In this document: piece by piece, positions 1-9,837 of the stretch
Position numbering within the stretch: the stretch's first letter is position 1
Layout of the letters: each line of letters opens with the position of its first letter
Assembly: GCA_021770755.1 (NCBI GenBank)
Contig: JAETQI010000018.1
Location: forward strand, 1-64,000
Source: Lachnospiraceae bacterium
Lineage (GTDB): Bacteria > Bacillota > Clostridia > Lachnospirales > Lachnospiraceae
Direction of reading: 5' to 3'
DNA: 64,000 nucleotides
The notes under the pieces: generated by a model
Databases searched by the model: none
What the model was told of the DNA's origin: nothing
What the model saw: only the letters and a program-made list of their open reading frames with translations
Position numbers and translations under genes: made by a program

Positions 1-261
1 TCCTCTACTTTCTTTCACACTATCTCTACTATTTGGCAGAGACTTTATATGTTTTTGATAATGATTACGAATAATAGCTTTTAAGATGTTTTATTCTGAT
101 ATAAGCCCCTGCCGCATGGCAGAGAGCTTGAATGTTTTTAAGAGTCTACATACAGATAATAATAGATAATCGTTTTTTAAGATGTATACGGGATAGTAAA
201 TTGAACGATTGTGTGGTAAAATAAGGAAGAAGTAAATTGGTGAGATACAGGAAGGGTCTAT

Positions 262-1326
262 ATGGAAGAACAACACAAAAGGCGCGTGCGGTACAAGGGG
301 ACGCACCCCAGAAAATTCGAGGAAAAATACAAGGAGCACGATCCGGAGAAATACGCGGATACGATCGAGAGGGTGATCAGCAAGGGCAGTACGCCGGCAG
401 GCATGCACCGGTCCATCATGGTTCAGGAGATCCTGGACTTTCTGCAGATACAGCCAGGGCAAAAAGGACTGGATGCCACGCTTGGCTATGGCGGGCACAC
501 GCGCAGGATGCTGGAACAGCTACAGGGCAGCGGTCATATCTATGCACTTGATGTGGATCCGATCGAGATCGTCAAGACAAAAGAACGGTTGGAGCGGGCC
601 GGATATGGTCCGGAGATTCTGACGATCCTGCAGGAAAATTTTGCCGATATTGACCGGATCGCGGCGAAGCATGGACCGTTTAATTTTGTCCTTGCGGATC
701 TGGGCGTGTCGTCCATGCAGATCGACGATCCGGGCAGGGGCTTTTCCTACAAGGTGGAGGGACCGCTTGATCTGCGGCTGGATCCCGGACAGGGGGTATC
801 TGCGGCAGAGCGCCTGAAAGAACTGACACAGGACGAGCTGACGGGAATGCTCGTAGAAAATGCAGACGAGCCTTATGCGGCAGAGATTGCCGCCGAGATC
901 GTCAGGACACTGCGCCGCAGGGAGCCGATACAGACGACCACACAGCTAAAAGCAGTCATAGAGCGGGCGTTGTCCGCTCTGCCTGATGACGGCGGGAAGA
1001 GAGATATCATCAAAAAGACCTGTCAGCGCACATTTCAGGCACTGCGCATCGATGTGAACAGCGAATTCGAAGTGCTCGAAGCATTTCTCGGCAAGCTTCC
1101 CGATGTGCTGGCGCCAAACGGCAGGGCAGCGATCCTGACTTTTCACTCCGGCGAGGACAGAATGGTCAAGAAAGCCTTCAAACTGGGAAAGAAACAGGGT
1201 GTGTTCCGAGAGATCTCCGAGGAGGTCATGCGTCCGTCTGCGGAGGAATGCAGGCAGAACGGACGCGCGCGTTCCACCAAGATGCGCTGGGCGGTAAAGG
1301 ACGGTTCAGAGACGAAATATCAATAG
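262..1326 (+). CDS. RsmH-like SAM-dependent rRNA methyltransferase (paralogue outside the mra/dcw cluster)
   Basis: Homologue of RsmH/MraW, which methylates N4 of C1402 in 16S rRNA with S-adenosylmethionine. Visible family motifs are the SAM-binding segment LDATLGYGGHTRRML (canonical GxGGH), the TFQALRIDVNSE stretch, TFHSGEDRMVKKAF (canonical FHSLEDR) and RARSTKMRW near the C-terminus. At 354 residues it is about 40-50 longer than typical RsmH because of a basic N-terminal extension before the conserved start region (MHRSIMVQEIL). There are no mraZ, ftsL or penicillin-binding genes nearby, so this is probably a second RsmH-type enzyme rather than the cell-division-cluster copy. A HisI-like gene follows after 12 bp. 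The target of the paralogue is not known to me. Confidence 0.85.
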   Translation: MEEQHKRRVRYKGTHPRKFEEKYKEHDPEKYADTIERVISKGSTPAGMHRSIMVQEILDFLQIQPGQKGLDATLGYGGHTRRMLEQLQGSGHIYALDVDPIEIVKTKERLERAGYGPEILTILQENFADIDRIAAKHGPFNFVLADLGVSSMQIDDPGRGFSYKVEGPLDLRLDPGQGVSAAERLKELTQDELTGMLVENADEPYAAEIAAEIVRTLRRREPIQTTTQLKAVIERALSALPDDGGKRDIIKKTCQRTFQALRIDVNSEFEVLEAFLGKLPDVLAPNGRAAILTFHSGEDRMVKKAFKLGKKQGVFREISEEVMRPSAEECRQNGRARSTKMRWAVKDGSETKYQ

Positions 1327-1338
1327 GAGAAAACAAAA

Positions 1339-1749
1339 ATGGGCTATATTGAAGAGACAAACGAATTGCGGCTGGATTTTAAGAAGATCGCGGATATGTC
1401 CGGTCAGGAGGTGATCCCTGTCGCGATCCAGAATGCAGATACCAGCGAGGTGATCCTCGTAGCATATACCAACGAGCTGGCGCTGCTCGAGTCAGTCAGA
1501 CTGCGCAGACTGGTGCTCTGGAGCACCTCGCGGAACGAGTTATGGCACAAGGGAAAGACATCGGGCAATGAGTTTGAACTGACAGAGATCCTGGTCAACT
1601 GCGAGCAGAATTCGCTGGTGTACAAAGTCCGTCCGATGAATGGGAACATCTGTCACACGTCATACAGAGGAGTGGCAAACAATTGTTTCTACAGGCGGCT
1701 TGACATGGATACCATGAAGCTGGTGAATCTAAACGGGGAAGGAGCATGA
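1339..1749 (+). CDS. Divergent HisI-like (phosphoribosyl-AMP cyclohydrolase family) protein
   Basis: Clear HisI fold signature: VPVAIQNADTSEVILVAY, LWSTSRNELWHKGKTSGNEF and CHTSYRG. HisI hydrolyses phosphoribosyl-AMP in histidine synthesis and uses a Zn site of three Cys and a Mg site of three Asp in a DCDxD motif. Here that motif reads NCEQN, so the Cys is kept but all three Asp are changed. The two downstream Cys are C-x10-C (CHTSYRGVANNC) instead of the usual C-x6-C. No other his genes are nearby. The start is well supported by TAGGAGAAAACAAAA before ATG. It may be a repurposed paralogue with a different or lost activity. Confidence 0.75.
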   Translation: MGYIEETNELRLDFKKIADMSGQEVIPVAIQNADTSEVILVAYTNELALLESVRLRRLVLWSTSRNELWHKGKTSGNEFELTEILVNCEQNSLVYKVRPMNGNICHTSYRGVANNCFYRRLDMDTMKLVNLNGEGA

Positions 1750-1807
1750 TAAAAGGGGAGAATCATATGTGGACAATGCATGAAAAATGAAATAGGAAGG
1801 AGCAGAC

Positions 1808-3238
1808 ATGAAAGTACAGGAAAGTTTATTTATTCAGAAAAAGAAACCGCTGCTAAAGAAGTTATTGGATATGCTGCTGGAGCGGTATCCGTATGCATCG
1901 ATATTGGCGGAGGACGCAAAGTCAGGGAACTACAGTGTTTCAAGGAAAAATATGAGTGTCGGCGAGGCAAAACGCGGCACTTCCAGGGGATTCGTGGTGA
2001 AGGTATCGGACGGGAAGCATTATGCGGAGTATTCTTTTAACCAGATCGCGGAGCAAGATCTGGACGATCTCTGCGCCCGCATCGCGGAATTGGTGGAGTC
2101 CTCTGATAAGGTTATGCCGGAAGGCTTATGCGAGAGCGAATATCATGTGCCGGCAGAGGAAAAGGCGGAGTTTTGCGGCAGTACGGATTATGAGATCGAT
2201 CCTGAAACGCTGGGAGATGATGCGATACTGGCGCATCTTGTAAAGATTAAGGATGAAGGACTGGCATTCAACGAAAAGATCCTGGATTGTCAGGTGATCG
2301 CCAGTTATCAGAGATACACGAAACTGTTCTGGTCGAAAGACCGCATGATGGAACAGAGTGTGATGTGGATGACAGGCCTGCTTTGTTTTGTCGCGGCTAA
2401 GGGGGAGGAGTTCAAGACATATTACCGGACGTACTCCAATCTGGGCGGTGCAGAAGTGCTTTCGCGGATCGATGCGGATATCGAGGAATGCGCGAAAGTC
2501 GTGCTGGAGCTTCTCGACAGTGAGACGATCACGCCGGGAGAATACGACTGTATCTGTTCGCCGGAGGTCACAGGCATGATCGTGCATGAGGCGTTTGGTC
2601 ATGGTGTCGAGATGGACATGTTTGTGAAGAAGCGTGCGCTCGCGGAACAGTATGTGGGTGAGCGCGTGGCATCAGATCTTGTCACAATGCATGACGGCGC
2701 CACGGCAGCCAGGGAGGTGGCGACCTATTATTTTGATGATGAAGGAACGATGGCACACGATACGACAGTGATCGATCGGGGAATCCTCAAAAGCGGGATC
2801 AGTGACCTGCAGTCCGCCCTGGTACTGAACACAGAGCCGACTGGAAACGGGAGAAGGGAGAGTTTCCGCAGGAAGGCGTACACGCGCATGACCAACACCT
2901 TTTTTGAGGGTGGTGCAGACACAAAAGAAGAGATGATCGCATCGATCCGGTATGGATTCCTGCTGGAAAATCCGGAGAGCGGCATGGAAGATCCAAAGAA
3001 CTGGGGAATTCAGTGCATGGTCAATATCGCGAGGGAGATCCGTGACGGCAGACTGACGGGGAAGATCTTTTCGCCGATCGTCCTCACAGGCTATGTACCC
3101 GATCTGTTAAAGTCGATCTCCATGATGTCAGAGAACGTGTATCTCGGCGGTAGCGGTATGTGCGGAAAGGGATATAAGGAGTGGGTGAAGGTATCGGATG
3201 GAGGTCCTTATATCAAGGCAAAGATCCGTCTGGGTTAA
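1808..3238 (+). CDS. tldD: TldD-family metalloprotease subunit
   Basis: TldD/PmbA-family zinc protease, 476 residues. The family's zinc-binding HExxxH motif is seen as HEAFGH at about residues 260-265 in VTGMIVHEAFGHGVEMD. TldD forms a heterodimer with TldE/PmbA and degrades or trims unfolded peptides; in E. coli the pair matures microcin B17 and cleaves CcdA. The partner lies 26 bp downstream, so the pair is complete. ATG is preceded by AGGAAGGAGCAGAC. Whether it processes a specific peptide here is not visible. Confidence 0.85.
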   Translation: MKVQESLFIQKKKPLLKKLLDMLLERYPYASILAEDAKSGNYSVSRKNMSVGEAKRGTSRGFVVKVSDGKHYAEYSFNQIAEQDLDDLCARIAELVESSDKVMPEGLCESEYHVPAEEKAEFCGSTDYEIDPETLGDDAILAHLVKIKDEGLAFNEKILDCQVIASYQRYTKLFWSKDRMMEQSVMWMTGLLCFVAAKGEEFKTYYRTYSNLGGAEVLSRIDADIEECAKVVLELLDSETITPGEYDCICSPEVTGMIVHEAFGHGVEMDMFVKKRALAEQYVGERVASDLVTMHDGATAAREVATYYFDDEGTMAHDTTVIDRGILKSGISDLQSALVLNTEPTGNGRRESFRRKAYTRMTNTFFEGGADTKEEMIASIRYGFLLENPESGMEDPKNWGIQCMVNIAREIRDGRLTGKIFSPIVLTGYVPDLLKSISMMSENVYLGGSGMCGKGYKEWVKVSDGGPYIKAKIRLG

Positions 3239-3264
3239 AGTATTAGGAAAGGCAGGGATAAAAA

Positions 3265-4551
3265 TTGATAGAACAGATCAAAACTGTATTAGCGCAGTTG
3301 GGAATAAAAGAATATCGCATCATGGAGAGTGTGCAGGCGTCGATAGAATGCTTTTTTGTCAGGAAAAAACTGGATCTAAAGAGGCGGACGGATCTGACAG
3401 ATTACGATGTTGTCGTATTTTGCCCGCATGAGCAGGACGGAAAAAAGAAACTTGGTTCTTCGGCGGTCATCATCCACCCGGAAATGGATACGGAAGAGAT
3501 CAGGCAATCGCTGCAGAAAGCATACCATGCAGCAGCGCTGGTAAGCAACGAATACTATGAGCTGAATGCTGGAAAAAGGGAGGAGTTTGTCAGAGCGGAC
3601 AGCCAGTTTGCGGGTCAGAGTCTCGAGGAGAGCACCCGGCAGATCGTGGAGGCGTTGTACGAAGCGGACAATGCTGAGAAAGTGTTTATCAATTCCGCGG
3701 AAGTATTCACGACGCGTACCGTGCGCCGGATCGTAAATTCCAGAGGGGTGGATGTCAGCTACGAGACATATCTGGTTTCCGGAGAGTATGTGGTACAGTG
3801 TGTCGAACCGCAGGATGTGGAGACATATCACCATTTTTCTTATCATGATGCCAAACTGGACGCATTGCGCCAGGACGTGGCGGAAGCGCTTGCGATGACA
3901 CAGTCAAGGGCGGAGGCAGAAAGGGCGCCAAGGGCAGGAAAATACACGATCCTTCTGTCGGGGAAGAACCTGCAGGAGATCATGCAGTATTACTGCGGGC
4001 GTTCCGGTGCGGGCGTCGTTTACCAGAAGTATTCCAATTATCAGATCGGCGATCAAGTGCAGGGCGATGCGATACAGGGCGATGCGCTCACGATATATAT
4101 GAAAGCGAAAGAACCCTACAGCGATGAGGGGATCGCGATGAAAGACCGACTGCTGATGGAGAACGGGACGCTGAAAATGTTTCACGGGGGATGCAGGTAT
4201 TCTTATTATCTTGGCATCGAACCCACGGGAAATTATACCAGCATCTCGGTTCCGGTCGGCAGCAGGACGATGGAAGAGCTGAAAGCGTCCCCGTATCTGC
4301 ACATCGTGAGCTTTTCGGATTTTCAGATGGATATCATGTCCGGACATTTTGGCGGGGAGATCCGCCTGGCGTTCCTGTATGACGGTGAAAAAGTGACACC
4401 CGTGACAGGCGGATCGGTCAACGGCAGTATCCTGGCAGTACAGGCAAATATGCTCTTTTCCAAAGAGCGCTATCAGAATGACGAATATGAGGGACCTTAT
4501 GCGGTAAGGATCGAGGGCGTGGATGTAGCCGGGACAGATCAGGACCAATAG
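3265..4551 (+). CDS. TldE/PmbA-family metalloprotease partner
   Basis: Second TldD/PmbA-family protein (428 residues), lacking the HExxxH motif, as expected for the TldE subunit that completes the chamber of the TldD/TldE heterodimer. Family-like stretches include EPTGNYTSISVPVGSRTMEEL and DIMSGHFGGEIRLAFLYDGEKVTPVTGGSVNG. The start is TTG at 3265 behind AGGAAAGGCAGGG; no better ATG lies close by. It ends one base before the convergent ABC permease gene on the other strand. Confidence 0.8.
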   Translation: MIEQIKTVLAQLGIKEYRIMESVQASIECFFVRKKLDLKRRTDLTDYDVVVFCPHEQDGKKKLGSSAVIIHPEMDTEEIRQSLQKAYHAAALVSNEYYELNAGKREEFVRADSQFAGQSLEESTRQIVEALYEADNAEKVFINSAEVFTTRTVRRIVNSRGVDVSYETYLVSGEYVVQCVEPQDVETYHHFSYHDAKLDALRQDVAEALAMTQSRAEAERAPRAGKYTILLSGKNLQEIMQYYCGRSGAGVVYQKYSNYQIGDQVQGDAIQGDALTIYMKAKEPYSDEGIAMKDRLLMENGTLKMFHGGCRYSYYLGIEPTGNYTSISVPVGSRTMEELKASPYLHIVSFSDFQMDIMSGHFGGEIRLAFLYDGEKVTPVTGGSVNGSILAVQANMLFSKERYQNDEYEGPYAVRIEGVDVAGTDQDQ

Positions 4552-4552
4552 G

Positions 4553-5296
4553 TCAGGCTTTTCTGGATTTGCGGGCTGACAGCGCTGCGGTGAGATAGAT
4601 GCAGGCGGCGCCAAACGCGAGATACAGCAGCCGGGCGGCAATAAATCCGGCACCGACCGTAAATGCCGGCTCACCGTCCGCACCGGCAGGGAGCGTCAGC
4701 GGAACGGACGAGAAGTATCCCGCGCCAAAAAGGTCAAAGGCACCTGTGACATTGCAAAGGACAAGGACAGCCATCATCAAAACATAGATCAGGCCGCAGT
4801 GCAGGCTGCCGAGGAGCTGTCCCAGACCATTTACAAATATAAAACAAGGCAGCAGGAGCAGGACGGACGGCAGGATGAACGGCGCAAAATCGCGGAATCC
4901 AAAAAGGCGCATGTAAAACAACAGTGCGAGCAGGATCACCACGAGACTGATCAGCAGAAAGCAGATGCCGGCAGTCACCGTCCGTATCGTGACCTGGTCA
5001 AAGGGCGAGAACGGGGCGGCGGCTGTCAGGACCTCAACCTGCCGCTGCTTCTTACTGTAGTAACTGGACAGCAGGAGCAGAACAGTGACCGCCGCGACCG
5101 GGAGCGTCCTGCCGAGATAAGTGCAGTAGCTCCACACGGAAAAGGGTGCAGTGTACGCAGTGCCCCTGATGATGTCATAGGACAATAAAAACCATGCGGA
5201 CAGGCCGTTCATGAGCAGCAGTCCCAGAAAGAGTCTGTTAAAGAGCATCCGCTTCAGTTCATAGCACAATATTTTGAAAAAACATATTTTATTCAA
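4553..5296 (-). CDS. ABC-2 type transporter permease subunit
   Basis: Hydrophobic 247-residue protein with about six membrane segments (for example LFLGLLLMNGLSAWFLLSY, FLLISLVVILLALLFYM, LIYVLMMAVLVLCNV) and a basic C-terminal tail, the pattern of an ABC-2 permease. It is the last gene of a minus-strand operon and its start overlaps the end of the permease-peptidase fusion by 8 bp, so the two are probably translationally coupled. It likely pairs with that protein and the ATPase at 7466-8356. The substrate cannot be read from sequence. Confidence 0.75.
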   Translation of the reverse strand: MNKICFFKILCYELKRMLFNRLFLGLLLMNGLSAWFLLSYDIIRGTAYTAPFSVWSYCTYLGRTLPVAAVTVLLLLSSYYSKKQRQVEVLTAAAPFSPFDQVTIRTVTAGICFLLISLVVILLALLFYMRLFGFRDFAPFILPSVLLLLPCFIFVNGLGQLLGSLHCGLIYVLMMAVLVLCNVTGAFDLFGAGYFSSVPLTLPAGADGEPAFTVGAGFIAARLLYLAFGAACIYLTAALSARKSRKA

Positions 5297-7469
5297 GGTT
5301 CAGATCCTCCTCTGTCAATCCGCAGCAGCGCAGAAAATCTGCATATCGAAAATCGTTTTCATAATTATATTCCTCCCGTGCCATATACATCTGGCGCAGG
5401 ATCTCGTCCATCTTGTCTTCGCCCCCGACCAGCTCTTCGGCTTTCAGGATCATCAGCGGCATGCGCTGATACTGGTTGATGACTTTGTTCGCTGACCGGA
5501 TCTGCGCCTGATACAGTTCCGGGAGCAGATCGAGATATTCCGGGTGGCGGTTGTAGAAGCTTCGATTCTGTTCGTCCACAGCCTCCTTCCACGCATCGAT
5601 GTAGTACTGTTGTGCATAGAGCTCTCCGTATTTTTCTTTGACAAGACGGTAAGTGGAGTAGACAGTCAGTCCCTCTGAACTCCACAGTTCCTCATCTGCA
5701 CAGGAGAGTCCGAGTCCGCCCCACCACTGATGGAGCATCTCGTGGATAAAGACCTCCGTCGCACTGGCGCCCTTGTCCGTGTCGCTCAGTGTATCCGGCG
5801 CCAGCACAGTCTCAAACCATGTGGACACGCCGCGCAGCGCATAACCGCCCCCGAACATGGCGCTCTCCTGACGAAGGAGCAGGTGGTTGTTATTTGCTGA
5901 GAAGAGTTCCCCGTAATGTTCTGTGCCGTACGTGAGAATATCGATGATCGTCTGTTGGATATCATTTTCCGCGACAATCTCCTCATATGCCGTTCCATAG
6001 GCAAAATCAACCGCCAGGTCACCGATCCGAAAGGCGTCGACCGTGTAATATCCGGCCGTCAGATCGCCGATATATTTGGGGCATCTCGCCCTCCATGTTC
6101 TCGTTCCGTCTCCGTTGTCGACGGAGTCTGTCATCAGTTCATGGTTCAGAAAGGGCGTCAGGTTGTCGGGGATCGTAATGTCAGCCACAGCAGCCTCGTC
6201 CACACCGGTATAGTAGTTTTCCAGGATCGGTACGATCGCAACGGAGGACAGTGAGATATAGTCGCGGTCGATCGTGTCCCGCACCATGGAGCCGGACCAG
6301 TATTTTCCCTGTGTAGGAAGACCGCTGTACTCGATCACAAGTGTCTTGCTGCAAAGCTGCTCCGGAAGCTCGAAATAAGTGGGGCGCTGTCCGTTGATAT
6401 CGCTGTCCACGGTCCGAAAAGGGATATCTTCGCCGTCATAGGTCATTTTGGTGATCGCATAGCCGGGGTTGAGATTCAGTACGTCTTCTCCGCGACAGGG
6501 AACCTGAATGTCATATTCCGCTTTTGCGGAGAGTGTTCCCGTTGCGGGATCCAGATCAAGGCTGTACCGGATCGCGCTGATCCTGTTGGCATCATCGATT
6601 TCCCATACATTGTCCGAAGCAACGTATTCATCGGGGCCATGGTCGATAAAGGGCTGAAAATCCCACAGAAGGATTCCGGCTGTGACGAACATGACGGCGG
6701 GTATCAGAACGGACAGTTTTTGAATGTTTCTCAATATAGAAAAAACAAGCCCTCTCTGATATCTGCGGATACATAATATAGAAAACAGCCATGTGCCTAG
6801 CGCGATACCAAGCCATAGGACCCGTGTGTACAGTCCGATCCGCAGAGGCCAGATGGTCGGGAAACCATCGGAGTATGTGATGACAAACGGATTGATCCAG
6901 CGCATGAAGTAATCGGAGGCGGCGATTCCGCTGATGCTCACGCCGGCGAGCGCGATATACAGTATACAAGTCAGCTCGATGCGCCGCGTGATCTGGTAAA
7001 GCGCATCTGCAAACAGTATGGAGACCCACCAGGTCGGGAGCATGAATACCATAAAATTTGCGAAGTAAAAGCCAGGTGAAAATAAGTAAGACATTTTGGA
7101 GGCGGTGCAGGGCAGATAGACCAGCGCCGTGAGTACAGTCACGGCTGCGGACAGTGTCATCAGCGCCAGCGTCCTTGCTGCGGACAGGAATGCGGGCGGT
7201 GCGACGGCGTCTGTCAGTACATGGACACCGCTGCGCTGCAGTCTGTCGGCCTCCAGGATCATGACCACCGCCCACACTATGGCGCCGGCAGTCGTTCCTG
7301 TCAGTACCGGTGTCAGAATGTAGTGGGCGGACATGGAACGGCCGCCGGAGAAGGCCGTCAGAAGATTGCCCAGCGGCAGTGAGAGTATGGACAGGATCGC
7401 CGCTATCGCTGCAGTCCGGGACAACAGCAGGCGCCTGAACTCGACACGGTATAAAGAAAACAGTCTCAT
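5289..7469 (-). CDS. ABC transporter permease fused to M1-family peptidase domain
   Basis: A 726-residue fusion. The first ~270 residues hold six to seven membrane segments of ABC-2 permease type. The rest is extracytoplasmic and resembles M1 aminopeptidases: HEMLHQWWG at about residues 576-580 followed by Glu 19 residues later (SSEGLT), the gluzincin HExxH-x18-E zinc site. The substrate-recognition GAMEN of M1 enzymes is replaced by GGGYALRG, so aminopeptidase activity may be altered. Its start overlaps the end of the ATPase gene by 4 bp. Similar permease-M1 fusions are known in Clostridia; their substrate is unclear. Confidence 0.85.
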   Translation of the reverse strand: MRLFSLYRVEFRRLLLSRTAAIAAILSILSLPLGNLLTAFSGGRSMSAHYILTPVLTGTTAGAIVWAVVMILEADRLQRSGVHVLTDAVAPPAFLSAARTLALMTLSAAVTVLTALVYLPCTASKMSYLFSPGFYFANFMVFMLPTWWVSILFADALYQITRRIELTCILYIALAGVSISGIAASDYFMRWINPFVITYSDGFPTIWPLRIGLYTRVLWLGIALGTWLFSILCIRRYQRGLVFSILRNIQKLSVLIPAVMFVTAGILLWDFQPFIDHGPDEYVASDNVWEIDDANRISAIRYSLDLDPATGTLSAKAEYDIQVPCRGEDVLNLNPGYAITKMTYDGEDIPFRTVDSDINGQRPTYFELPEQLCSKTLVIEYSGLPTQGKYWSGSMVRDTIDRDYISLSSVAIVPILENYYTGVDEAAVADITIPDNLTPFLNHELMTDSVDNGDGTRTWRARCPKYIGDLTAGYYTVDAFRIGDLAVDFAYGTAYEEIVAENDIQQTIIDILTYGTEHYGELFSANNNHLLLRQESAMFGGGYALRGVSTWFETVLAPDTLSDTDKGASATEVFIHEMLHQWWGGLGLSCADEELWSSEGLTVYSTYRLVKEKYGELYAQQYYIDAWKEAVDEQNRSFYNRHPEYLDLLPELYQAQIRSANKVINQYQRMPLMILKAEELVGGEDKMDEILRQMYMAREEYNYENDFRYADFLRCCGLTEEDLNLE

Positions 7470-8356
7470 ATTGCGGCAGGCTCCTCTCGTATATTTTTCT
7501 GGTTTTCAGGCCGGTGGATACAGTACAGGTAGGCGTCTTCCAGCGTCGGTTCGCAGCTCTGCGCACAGGGGGGCAGATGTTCGGCGACAATGCGGGAGCG
7601 GATCCCGTCAGCCGTATGGACTTTGGAGACGATCTGACAGCCGTCCGGTGCATCATCGCCTGGTTGTGCGTGACAGGTTCCGACATGATGCACAGTCTGC
7701 GCGATGAGCTGGGCGGGTGTGCCGTCAAAGCGGATCAGGCCGTCGTGGATCACAAGCACCCGGTTACAGACAGCCTGCACATCTTCGACGATATGTGTGG
7801 AGAGCAGAACGATCTTGTCCTGCGCCATCTCCGAGAAAATGTTGCGGAATTTGACGCGCTCCTCGGGATCCAGACCGACAGTCGGCTCGTCCAGTATGAT
7901 CAGCTGCGGATTGCCGAGGAGTGCCTGCGCGATCCCGACACGCTGGCGCTGGCCGCCGGAGAGGCTGCGGATACGCGTCTTTCTCAGCGCTGTCATGTTT
8001 GTGCGTTCCAGCACTTCTGCGATCGCTTTGGAGTCCCTTATATTTTTGAGCGCCGCCATGTAGTCCAGAAACTGCCAGACTGTCAGCTCATCGTACAGTC
8101 CGAAGTTCTGCGGCAGATAGCCAAGCTGTGATTTCAGATATCTTTCCTGTGAGAGAAGCGGTTTGCCGTCTAATGAGATCTCCCCTTTGGTGGGCAGAAG
8201 CCCTGCAATCAACAGCTTCATCAGCGTCGTTTTTCCGGCGCCGTTGGGACCGAGCACACCGATGAAGTTCGGACTCTCTGCGCTGAGGGAAATGTCCTGC
8301 AGCGCCTTTTTGCCCGACGGATAGATCATGGTGATATGGCTGACATCGATTTTCAT
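7466..8356 (-). CDS. ABC transporter ATP-binding protein
   Basis: ABC ATPase of the CcmA/drug-export type. It has Walker A GPNGAGKTT, signature LSGGQRQRVGIAQALLG, Walker B LIILDEPTVGLDPEE and H-loop STHIVED. The ORF track begins at 8404, but MKIDVSHITMIYPSG at 8356 aligns with the family N-terminus and has AAAGGAG upstream, so that start is preferred. It should energise the two permeases encoded immediately downstream. The gene follows the histidine kinase by about 110 bp in the same direction, suggesting control of the transporter by the two-component system. Confidence 0.85.
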   Translation of the reverse strand: MKIDVSHITMIYPSGKKALQDISLSAESPNFIGVLGPNGAGKTTLMKLLIAGLLPTKGEISLDGKPLLSQERYLKSQLGYLPQNFGLYDELTVWQFLDYMAALKNIRDSKAIAEVLERTNMTALRKTRIRSLSGGQRQRVGIAQALLGNPQLIILDEPTVGLDPEERVKFRNIFSEMAQDKIVLLSTHIVEDVQAVCNRVLVIHDGLIRFDGTPAQLIAQTVHHVGTCHAQPGDDAPDGCQIVSKVHTADGIRSRIVAEHLPPCAQSCEPTLEDAYLYCIHRPENQKNIREEPAAI

Positions 8357-8469
8357 AACATTTTCTGTCTCCTTTGCAGATATTTGATTCATATATTCTA
8401 TCATATCTTTTGCAGGAGTTGTCTGAAGATTGGGTGTATTTTATGTGGAGTTTGTGTGGAGAAGATGAA

Positions 8470-9837
8470 TTATGCTGCGGCTGGAAAGACAGCAGTAAAC
8501 CGTACCCCGTCGCCGGTGTTCTCGATGGTGTGGCGGATCTGACCGTTTTCCAGGATCATTCGCGTGATATAGAGTCCGAGCCCGCTGCCGTGTCCTGCCG
8601 ATCCGCCTGCGCGGTAGAAAGCCTCAAAGAGATGGGGCAGATCCGCTTCACGGATATGTGCGCCGGCATTGTCCACGGTGAGCGCCGCAGTGTCCTGAGT
8701 GCGGGTAAGCCTTATGGAGATGCTGCCGTGTTCGGGCGAGTAGGTGACTGCATTGCCGATCACATTGCCGAGCGCCTTTTTTAATAGCGCTTCGTCCCCG
8801 TATATCTGGATACCGGATTCTATCTCGATGGAAAAATGTATGGAGAGCGGTTCTGCATAGTCCATATATTCGGATGCGAGGGCTTCTGTCATTGCAGACA
8901 GATCCACGGCAGTCACCGATGGTTCGGTATTCATATCCATATGGGAGACCAGGAGCACTTCCCTGATAAAGCTGTTGAGGGACTGCAGGATCTCCGCGCT
9001 GCGCGCCAGATATTTTTCGCGGTCCTTGTAGACGCCGACCTGCATCTGCATGCCCTCGAGCTGTCCGATGACGACGGCGATCGGCGTCCTGAGTTCGTGG
9101 GAGACGCCTGAAAAGAAAAGCATTCTCCGGCGTTCGCGTTCCTTTTCAAGTGCGATTTCGTCCTCGAGCAGAGCGTTTCTGCGGTGGATCTCGTCGAGTG
9201 CTGTGTGCAGTTTGTCGGACAGCTCATTGATACTGCGCGACAGGATCCCGATCTCGTCATCGCGCAGATCCGGGCAGTACCAGCTAAAATCAAGGTTTGT
9301 GATCCTGTCCGCGATCCTGCTGATGCGGATGATGGGCCTGGTCATATGGCGCGAGAACAGGAACGCGCTGACAGAGGAGAGCAGGAGGATCAGGAGTGCG
9401 ACATGCGGAATGCTCCTTTGCACCGCGGCTCTGATCTCATCGGAACGCGTGGGATCATAGCGGGCGACGAGCACATACTCATCGTCAGAATCCGCAAAAC
9501 GGAATGGATACCGGGCTTCCGGCACGATCTCGCTGTGCCCGGTTTTTTGAAAGGTGAATGGACTGACAGCCTCTCCGCTCTGGTCGAGCAGGAGGAGTTC
9601 GGCGCCAGTCTGGCGGAGGAAATCTGTAAAGAGAGGTGTGCTGTCGCTCCTTGGCGTCGTCCACAGACAGGAGACGAACTGCTCTGACTGGCGCGCAAGG
9701 TTCCGGCGCGCGGACTTCTGATCAGCATAGGGAAGAAAGATCCAGATACAGCCGTAGGCAAACAGGGTGACTGACAGCGAGAGGAGGAGCAGCAGAAAAA
9801 AGGTTTTAAGGGTCAGCTTGTGCATCAGTTTGTTCAT
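8470..9837 (-). CDS. Sensor histidine kinase (HAMP, HisKA, HATPase_c)
   Basis: 455-residue membrane kinase: N-terminal segment (~11-35), extracytoplasmic loop, second segment (~144-162), HAMP region, dimerisation box SGVSHELRTPIAVVIGQ with phosphoacceptor His at about 247, then the ATP-binding domain with N-box NVIGNAVTYSPEHG and GSGLGLYITRMIL. The ATG at 9837 has AAAGGAGACAAA directly upstream and lies inside the 3' end of the response-regulator gene (32-bp overlap), so the two are co-translated. The signal is unknown; the neighbouring transporter is the likely target. Confidence 0.9.
   Translation of the reverse strand: MNKLMHKLTLKTFFLLLLLSLSVTLFAYGCIWIFLPYADQKSARRNLARQSEQFVSCLWTTPRSDSTPLFTDFLRQTGAELLLLDQSGEAVSPFTFQKTGHSEIVPEARYPFRFADSDDEYVLVARYDPTRSDEIRAAVQRSIPHVALLILLLSSVSAFLFSRHMTRPIIRISRIADRITNLDFSWYCPDLRDDEIGILSRSINELSDKLHTALDEIHRRNALLEDEIALEKERERRRMLFFSGVSHELRTPIAVVIGQLEGMQMQVGVYKDREKYLARSAEILQSLNSFIREVLLVSHMDMNTEPSVTAVDLSAMTEALASEYMDYAEPLSIHFSIEIESGIQIYGDEALLKKALGNVIGNAVTYSPEHGSISIRLTRTQDTAALTVDNAGAHIREADLPHLFEAFYRAGGSAGHGSGLGLYITRMILENGQIRHTIENTGDGVRFTAVFPAAA

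Noticed and set aside
6628-7728. Minus-strand ORF of 366 aa overlapping the permease-M1 gene
   Set aside because: Alternative frame of a clear ABC permease and ATPase region; Arg/Pro/His-rich without motifs.
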